A DNA stretch of 64,000 nt from Phaenicophaeus curvirostris (taxonomy: Eukaryota; Chordata; Aves; Cuculiformes; Cuculidae), in contig NC_091431.1 in assembly GCF_032191515.1 (NCBI RefSeq), positions 18,555,194-18,619,193 of the forward strand, written 5' to 3'. How positions within the stretch are numbered: the stretch's first letter is position 1; every line of letters begins with the position of its first letter. Below, in pieces: positions 48,701 through 57,700 of the stretch. Below the pieces are notes generated by a model, which was not told where the DNA came from, ran no database searches, and worked only from the letters and a program-made list of their open reading frames with translations. A program made the translations under genes and the position numbers.

Positions 48701-51700
48701 TTCTCAAAATTGAGTGTGTCCATCTTATAAGACACATTCTGTGCTCTGACAAAATGGAAAACCCTCAAAAGCTAAACAAAAGCAAAACAAAAACTACACA
48801 AGGATTGGAAAAGTCAACTCTTTCCAACTTGGGATTATAAGGAGACACAAACTCTACTTTTGGAAGCCACTTCTATTCAGAAACAAATGTTCCTTCCAGT
48901 TTTCTTGTTTTACAACTTGATTCTCAGATGTTTATACTGGTTTACCTCAATGCATGACTGAGAGAATACAGGAATAACTTGTGGACACAACGAACCTTGG
49001 CCCATCCATTCCCATACAACTGGAAAAGGAACACTTCCTATGTTCAAACACAGTCACATCCCCAGAGGAAATTTCCGCTAGATCCATGAAAATGTTTTCT
49101 GGTGCTTAGCAACTAATTAGGCCTTGGCATTTCTACAAAATGGCTTTTTAAATCCACATTTTAGTTTCTTCTCCAATATCTGATGCAGGAGATAATAAAG
49201 AATGGCTTACAAATATCAAATTACAGAACTTAAGGGTGAGATTCTTGTTTTATATTACCATTTTATTTTGCTAATCTTGATTAGCTAAACCTATTTAACT
49301 GAAAAATATTGTTTTTTTATTAGTACACATAGATAAAAAGTAAATCTTCAAAAATCATTTATGTTCTCTGCATCTCATCCTTGCTGTGGACTCCTGGAAA
49401 CCAGTATTAATTGCCTATGAGGGGAATTCCAGGATACAATTGCTTATTTTTTGCTAATGGTAGTATGCTGTTATAAAGTTGACAGATCCTTTTCATACAC
49501 TTCTATGTAACAAGCTAAAAAAGTGCTGAAAACCCTGCTGTCCAATATTTCTTCTCTCTCACACTCATTTGTTAATTGGCCACCCTCAGATCCTTTCCTA
49601 GGGCTAAGAGAGTGAGCATGCAACTGCCTTTGCAGCTGATGCCAATTCCGTCCCCTGTTTGGCTTGTGGCACTTAAATTTGCAAATGTTGTCAACTGATG
49701 CAGGGCTTTTCTTGTCAATGTGAGATCTGAAAGCTCTAAGTAACCTCCCTTCTATACTGAGAGATAACACAGTTATTTCACCTTATTAGAATGGATGCTA
49801 ACTTACATTTCACTTAGATCACTAATTAATATGTCACCTTTCACCATAAAAACAAACACTTAAGAGACAGTCAAAACGGATCACAATTGCAGTTGTCATT
49901 TGCATATTAGTATCTCATATAAATGAGACATTCTGGAGTTTTTAAAGACATTATGGTTGACCATTATAAAACTCTGTCAAACTTCCAAGAAAACAGCATA
50001 AAGGATTTCCAATGCTGCCTCTTTCACTTTCTCTAACAAAGTTGCCATTACTCCTCATTAAAGAAGTAAATGTATACAATAAAGTTATTATAACTGTTGT
50101 GCTGTGGACTGCAGTCCCCCAATTTCTGCAGCAAAAGCACTACCCAATTCAGTAAAGCAGTTGTTTTGTCACTTTTCTTAACTTCAGATTCCAAAAGCTC
50201 AAACTAAGTTCTGAAAGTAACTCTGGGTTCTTGTGAATTCCATCATCAATAAAGGTTTTTATACAAAGTTAACCTATGTACACCTCATGTACACCTGTCA
50301 ACCAGCCACACTTGCACAGATCAAACTTTGAGAAACGGAACTTTGACAGCATACCTCAGAGGAAAAAAAAATCACATCCTTCCCAAACACTCAACAATTT
50401 ATTTCTGTGTGTAAGTCACAGAAATATTACATCTAACTGGAAAGAGATGTTTCTGTGCTCCAGTCTGGCACAGTCTAGATGTGGAATAATGCTTTTTATA
50501 ACCAACAGAAATATACAAAAACCTGCTTTTAAATTGCTCACTTCTGAGACAGGCATTTCTTTGCTGTTAATTTTTTCTTGTAATTTTCCTTATTAAGTTG
50601 TTCTGTATCATATTTACTCATTTTGGTGCCTCTACCTTCCCTCACATCCCTATTACAGACTACAAAATAATCACAAACTGAAGAAAAAAAACATGTAAGA
50701 AAAATGAAAATCACAGATTGAAAATTAGAAGAATGTTTTGTTTACCCTGAAAGAAGAAGAAAGGCTCACAACACATAAATGTATTTTTTTAAAAGGCCCA
50801 TCTAAAAATTGAAAATTTCTAATTATGACCTAGCATTCATGCTCTTTACAAGATTCCTGTCTTCCTCTTAGGAATTTTATCTATTTAAGGAGCATTTTTT
50901 AAACTATTTCTACCCTGAAAAACACAGAAATTTTTCAGTCCATCTTTTCTCACTGAATATTCAATGTGTTATACCCTTTCTTTAATGGGAAGCATAACAT
51001 GCCTGCTCTTCACATGAATGAGAACCAACCAAGTTAACAAAGAATAAACTGGACTCTTCTGCACTATTATCTGTAGGCAGAAGATCTGCTCAGACATCAC
51101 TGAGGATGTCATGAAAAAGGCATCACGTAAGTGATGTTACTATAAGGTTCCTTTTGCCTAAACAATTAATAAAGACAAAAAGGAGAACCAGCGTTTACAG
51201 TGCAAACATAACCTGAATTTGCAAAGCAGACAACTAGGGAAAAATGGTGCACATTTAAGAAATACAGAAAGGTTAAACATAGAAAGGACAGTCTGATACA
51301 TAAACCTAGATCAAGTTCAAGAACGTCATCATGAGTCATACAACAAGGACCTTGGTATTTCATCCAAAATCGAAGTATAGCGCTATCCTTATACATTTAC
51401 TGCAGTAGCACCTAACAGGTCTAGACAAAGCAGACATGAGATGTTCACTTGTGGGCTCCTCACTATAAGAAGGACATTGAGGGGCTGAAGCGTGTCCAGA
51501 GAAGAGCAAGGGAGCTGGTGAAGGATCTGGAGAACAAGCCCTGTGAGAGGCAGCTGAGGGAACTGGGGTTATTTAGCCTGGAGAAAAAGAGGCTGAGGGG
51601 AGACCCTATCACTGTCTACAGCTCCCTGAAAGGAGGTTGCAGTGAGGTGGGAGTTGGTCTCTTCTCTCAAATGACAAGGGATAGGATGAGAGGAAATGGC

Positions 51701-54700
51701 CTCAGGTTGTGCCAGGGGAGATTCAAATTGGACATCAGGAAAAGTTTCTTCACTGAAAGAGTTCTCAGGCACTGGCAGAGGCTGCCCAGGGAGGTGGTGG
51801 AGTCACCATCCCTGGAGATATTTAAAAGACAGGTAGATGAAGTGCTCAGGGATATGGTTTAGTAGTGGACAGGAATGGTTGTAGTCAATGATCTCAAAGA
51901 TCTTTTCCGACCAAACAATTCTATGATTCTATGTCCAGAAACTAAAAATATTCACTGTCAGGAACTACAGATGTAGCAACAGAAGGCGTAAAAATAGAGC
52001 CAAAATTTAACATTGCTGTATTAATTAGAAAGACTTTTAAAGCATTTTTGTAACTTATTACCCTAAGTCTCTCCAGAACAGCAGTTAACCTCCTATGAAT
52101 CCAAATCAAAAACTAAGTCAGCTTGTTCTTACCTGGTCATCAAGCACTGTTAAATTATATATCAGCATCGATCTTCCAGGGGTAAATGTAATATTTCCCC
52201 TAGCTGGACTTAAATCTTCTTCAGCTGCGTTTGGTCCATCTTCTATCTGCAAGGAATTGATCTTTACAATAAGAAATGCATAAAATAGCAACTCTATATA
52301 AAATACAACAAACTCTGTATAAAATACAACTCTAGTACAACAGTCAATATACAATGTGTGACTTGCATAACACACATCTATCCATTCAGTCATCCCCTGC
52401 TCACAGGCACATGCAGTTCAGTTGTGAAAATCTGCTCTTCTTTTGGCAGATGGAGCAAGTCAGAGAAAGCATCCTGAAGAAACTATGTGTCACCAAAAAA
52501 AGAGGAAGAAACTGTCTACACAGGCCAATGAGGACTGTTTGGTATATACTGATGCATCACTGATGCTTGTACATAACAGAAAGGACATTAATTCTAATTT
52601 AATTTAAATTGCTGGTATTTCATAAGATCCAAAGCAAAATAACAGCAGCTACTGATTTTGTATCCTTTCTATCTTGACTTGGCATATTCAGGATATTACA
52701 TTTAAAAGTGAAGCCTAAAAACCAGGAAGCCTCCTAGAAGCACTATGGTGATTTTAATCTTCTATAAACTACACTGTGAGATGGACCTGACTAATTATGC
52801 AGGTAGTAAAATCTATTGGATCTTCATAGAAATAGATCTGCAATAAATTACATGAAGACTCTCATTTGGTAACTTAAGTATATATGCTTTCTTTAATACG
52901 CAATAAAATCCAGAACAAATCTCTTCAGATTTTGACAGATTTTCAACCTTTGATGACATGCAAGACCAGACAACTTATAAAGAAATATCCATATGAAAGA
53001 ATTTATATATAATTCTAAAGTATATAATAGAATCAGAGATGGACTTAAAAACATTAAAAAAAAACGCAGTGATAAAGGCAATAATGGTATTGTATTCAAA
53101 TCAAGTACAAAAATAACAGACTAAACATTCAGCATAAGTAGTTTAGCTTCTAGGAATTCAAACTGCTTTCTTGCAGCCACAGAATTTCAACAAATATTGA
53201 CCTCTCTTACTTACATGTTCCAAGTTGACACAAGCATTAAGACTCATTTAGACATTTATTTGTAAGATGGAGATAAAATTTGGGGAAATATTAAATAAGA
53301 CACTTCTTAAAACACATCATTTACTAGGAATATAAAGTAGTGCTGCCTCAAATGTTTTCCTAAATGACACAGAATACTGAATTTCCTCTAACACCTCTTA
53401 AGTTTTCCTCAAATTAAAGCCACATAGTTGCAATATTTTCCATTTGACAGATAATATCCTTCGACTTAATGAAACAGATTTAAAAAATGTAGACATAGGC
53501 ACTTTTCCCCTCTTCCATGTCTATAATCTCTTTGATAACTTAAGATTATGGTTTCATCCAACAGACTAAGGTATGAAGCCTTTTTGATAAACTCACCTCA
53601 AAAGTTACGATGACAGTCCCATAGGTTCCCCTCTCCCTAATTAGAGTGAGAGGCACAGATTCATTTCTGCCTCTGGGCTCATTCACTGTGATTAAGGCAG
53701 ACTAATGAGGAAGAAAAGGGAGACGCAATCAGGCACAAATCAAATATCACAGCAGAAGGAAGAAACTGTTACCATAGAAATACCAAACTCCCACAGACAA
53801 GTTAATCCAATCTGCGAACCAGTCCACTGATGGCACACATTTCCTAGCAACCAATTAGTTCAGCTAATAAAAAGCTTGAAAGATTTCAGATAAAAAAAAA
53901 AATTATCATAAGCTATGCAAGTAGGGTGGGGGTTGCTTTCACAAAACTGTGGAGAAGGACTTGGGAGTGCTGACTGATGAGAAGCTTGACATGAGCCAGC
54001 AATGTGAGCTCATAAGCCAGAATGCCAACTATATCCTGGACTGTATCAAAAGAAGCGTGGCAAGGAGGTCACTGGAGGTGATTCTGCCCCTCTATTCCTC
54101 TCTTATGAGACCCTACTTGCAGTTCTATGTCCAATTCTGGAATCCACAACAGAAGGAGACAGAACTGTTGGAATGGGTCCAGAGGAGGCCACAAAGACAA
54201 TTAAACGGTTGGAGCACCTCTGCTATGAGGACAGGCTGAGAGAGTAGGGGTTGTTCAGCCTGGAGAAGAGAAGGCTCCGGGGAGACCTTAGAGCAGCTTC
54301 CAGGACTGAAAGGGCTACAGGAAAGCTGAGGAGGGACTTTTTTCAAGGGCATTTAGTGACAGGACAAGGGGGAAAGGCTTTAATTGGAAGGGGAAAGATT
54401 TAGATTAGACATTAGGGGGAAATTCTTCACAATGAGTGTGATGAGGCCCTGGTCCAGGTTGCCCAGAGAAGTTGTGGCTACCCTATCCCTGAAGGTGTTC
54501 AAGGCCAGGTTGGATGGGGTTTTAGGCAACCTGACCCAGTGGGAGGTGTCCTTGTCTATGGCAAGGGGCTGGAACTGGATGGGCTTTAAAGTCCCTTCCA
54601 ACCAAAATCATTCTATGATTCAATACATGCAAAGCAGTGGCATATTAGCACCAGTACTTTTAGGAGCTCCTAATCCCATTAAAAATAACTTTTATCCTTT

Positions 54701-57700
54701 AAAAAAGAAGTCATTTATTAAATAAGTAGCTATAAATGGACTCTGCCTATCAAACCTGTAGGTGAAAGATTTCAAGGAATTACAGTAATTCAGCATGGTT
54801 TACTACTGCGGTGCTAAAAATTTCACATGTTCTTGTGCTTATTCAGGGAAATCCTCTACAAAAAGTATACTGCCATAATGCTGGCAAAAAGGTACAGCTT
54901 CTCTTTCTACTCACACAACCCTTGTGCCGTTGCAAGCACCCTCCAGACTGCTAGAGTTGCACTAGTGCCGTATTGCAGAGGAATTACACAAAGGGTACAT
55001 CATGATAGTGTTCTCTCTCCTTAAGAGTTATGTAGAAAATTGCTCACTAAAGATGGAAAAATGCATATATTCTCAAGATTTAACTATCCTATGGTATCAC
55101 TCCTCACCTTTTCCTTACTCTGTTAGTATCTTGACTTACAGATGTGGGGCAGTGAGATTGAACAACTCCTTAGGAGTTTTATACTTAAAATGAGCAACAT
55201 GGATATTAATGCAAGTGTGAGGGTTCCAGGCTACATCTCAACACCTAAAAGTATACAGAAGTACTAAAAGCTCTATCTACATATGAAACACATAAGTATG
55301 TACCTCTAAAGATGTAACTCTTAATTCATTTTCAAGGGATTCATTTCAACAACTAACCAGCATCTCTGAAAATTTCACCTTTATGCTTTCTAAAATTTTC
55401 ACATAAACCACATAAAAAGCCATACCATGTTAAAAGAAATTATTCCAAAGGCATTGTCATTTGATAAGATTGTTACAGTGACAGATTTGGGTGAGCCAAG
55501 CTTTATCCTTGCTGATGGTTTCTAGAATTAACAAAAAAAATAAGATATTACATATGGTGATTGGCAAAAAATACACATTTTGATTTTACAGTCTTTCAAC
55601 AGTAAATATTAGCCTATGACAATTGCACGTCTTTTTATTATACACTATAACGGAAATTTACTAAAGCAATAGAATGCATCAAAATAATTCTTCAATATTG
55701 AGGAAATACAGCTTATATAGTCAACAACAAATTGTTTAAAATAACTTTGTAATGATTAATCATAGTTTGGCAACCTTTAATGATACCACAGCAAGAGGGA
55801 ATCAGGAATGAAGCATGTAGCTTTGCCAACAAATCCAAGGTTGTTCTTTTTTCCCTAACATCTGTATAAAACTGAAACTTTGAAGCTCTTATACTGAGAT
55901 ATCAGCTAAAGGAAAACAATCTTTACACTGTTGTAAAAGTGAGCCACTACATTTACAAATCAAAGAAAGACGGGAAAATATGAATTTTTCCTTCACTGAG
56001 ATGTGCAATAATTGGCAATAAAACATAAAATTTCTTTACTGAACATCAAACTCAGTCATGAACTGTTACCTAAAAAGAAAAAGTAAATGCGAGCCCCTGT
56101 CTTGTAGCACGGCTCCCATGAGACAGAGCAATGTGAAGATATGTACTGATACATGTAGTACAATTGTTTTCGCATAGATTTTGGTTACCCTCTGTTTCTG
56201 AACAACTGGAAGTCAGCAGCTTTCTTTTGCTAAGTCCACCCTCTCTTCTAGATATGGTCTGTGCGGGATAACAGGTAAGGCTGAGAGTCCCTTCACAATC
56301 CGACTCTTCCAGGCTCCAATACTCCTTCCATGTCCACAGCTGAATGCAGCGCCTGCTGAAGCTTCAGACTACGTCTGTACTGCACAGCAGCATCACACAG
56401 AGACACACACAGAAGTGGCAAAACTTACAAGTAGTAAGCGGCATCCTGGAAACTCTTTTTGTTCCTCCCTACAAGGATTCAGACTCACACAGTATGACTA
56501 CACTGAAATCCACAGAATACCGTTCACTTACATCAGATTACCCACTGTTTTCCAGGGAATGGATAAATTGAACAACTAAGACTTACTGGTAATGTCAGGT
56601 GAAACGTGAATGTCTCATCAGCCTCTGGAAGATCATCATCACAAACAGATATATACACTGTCCGGTGTGTTTCTGTCTCGGGTATAAATGCAGCTGTATA
56701 TGTGTCAAAAAAGTCTCCCGTGTTCTCTCCATCAAGCTGCAATAAATACACAATTGAATATCACTTCCTTCTTCCCCCACCATCTCTTACAATATTATTC
56801 TGGGCTCATTTAACAGACTGCACGCACTCCCTTGCCCATAATTCTTCCCACAATTTCCTCTGCTGTCATAGAATTATTTTCTGAACAGAAGGTGTAGATA
56901 ATAGTCACTTGTAACCATGCTGAGTAACTGGGGCAGGAAGGGGGAAAGCAAACATGATGCTTTACTTAGAACCACTTATGACTTCCTTCCTTGTAACTGG
57001 GTTCCTTTTGCATAATGTGTCATATCACCATTATTTTAATGGAAAAACTATTCCTAGCACCCTGTACTCAGTGCCAGTAGAGCCACAACTTGAATACTGT
57101 GTTCAGTTGTGGGCCCCTCACTACGAGGACACTGAGGGGCACATCCAGAGAAGGAGAACAGAGCTGGGGAAGGGTTTGGACCACAAGTCTTATGAGGAGC
57201 AGCTGAGGGAGCTGTGGTTGTTTAGCCTGGAGAAAACGAGACTGAGGGGAGACTTCATCGCTCTCTACCACTACCTAAAAGGAAGTTATAGCAAGGTGGG
57301 TACTGGTCTCTTCTCCCTTCTAGCCAGTGACAGGACAAGGGGAAACAGCCTCAAGATGCACTGGGGGAGACTTGGGTTAGGTATCAGGAGGAATTTCTTT
57401 ACTGAAAGGCTTTTCAGGCATTGGAAGAGGCTGCCCAGGAAGGTGGTAGAGTCCCCATCCCTGGAGGTGTTTAAATCATGAGATGTTTGAATGTCAGGGA
57501 CAAGGTCTAGGAGTGGACCTAGCAGGGCTGTATCTGTGGTTGGACTTGAAAATCTCGAAGGTCTTTTCCAACTGAGGAAGTTCTTTGATTCTATAATACC
57601 CTATCTGAATTAAATTTACCTTGACATGCAACTGCCTCTCACCTCCCTGTCTCAGTCTAAGGACTGGAAGGGGATTACACACTTAACCTAGATTAAGATT

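Noticed and set aside
51449..51862. 137-codon open frame as a protein gene
   Set aside because: It is the C-terminal end of CR1 ORF2 (QRRARELV ... RLPREVVESPSLE), not a cellular gene.
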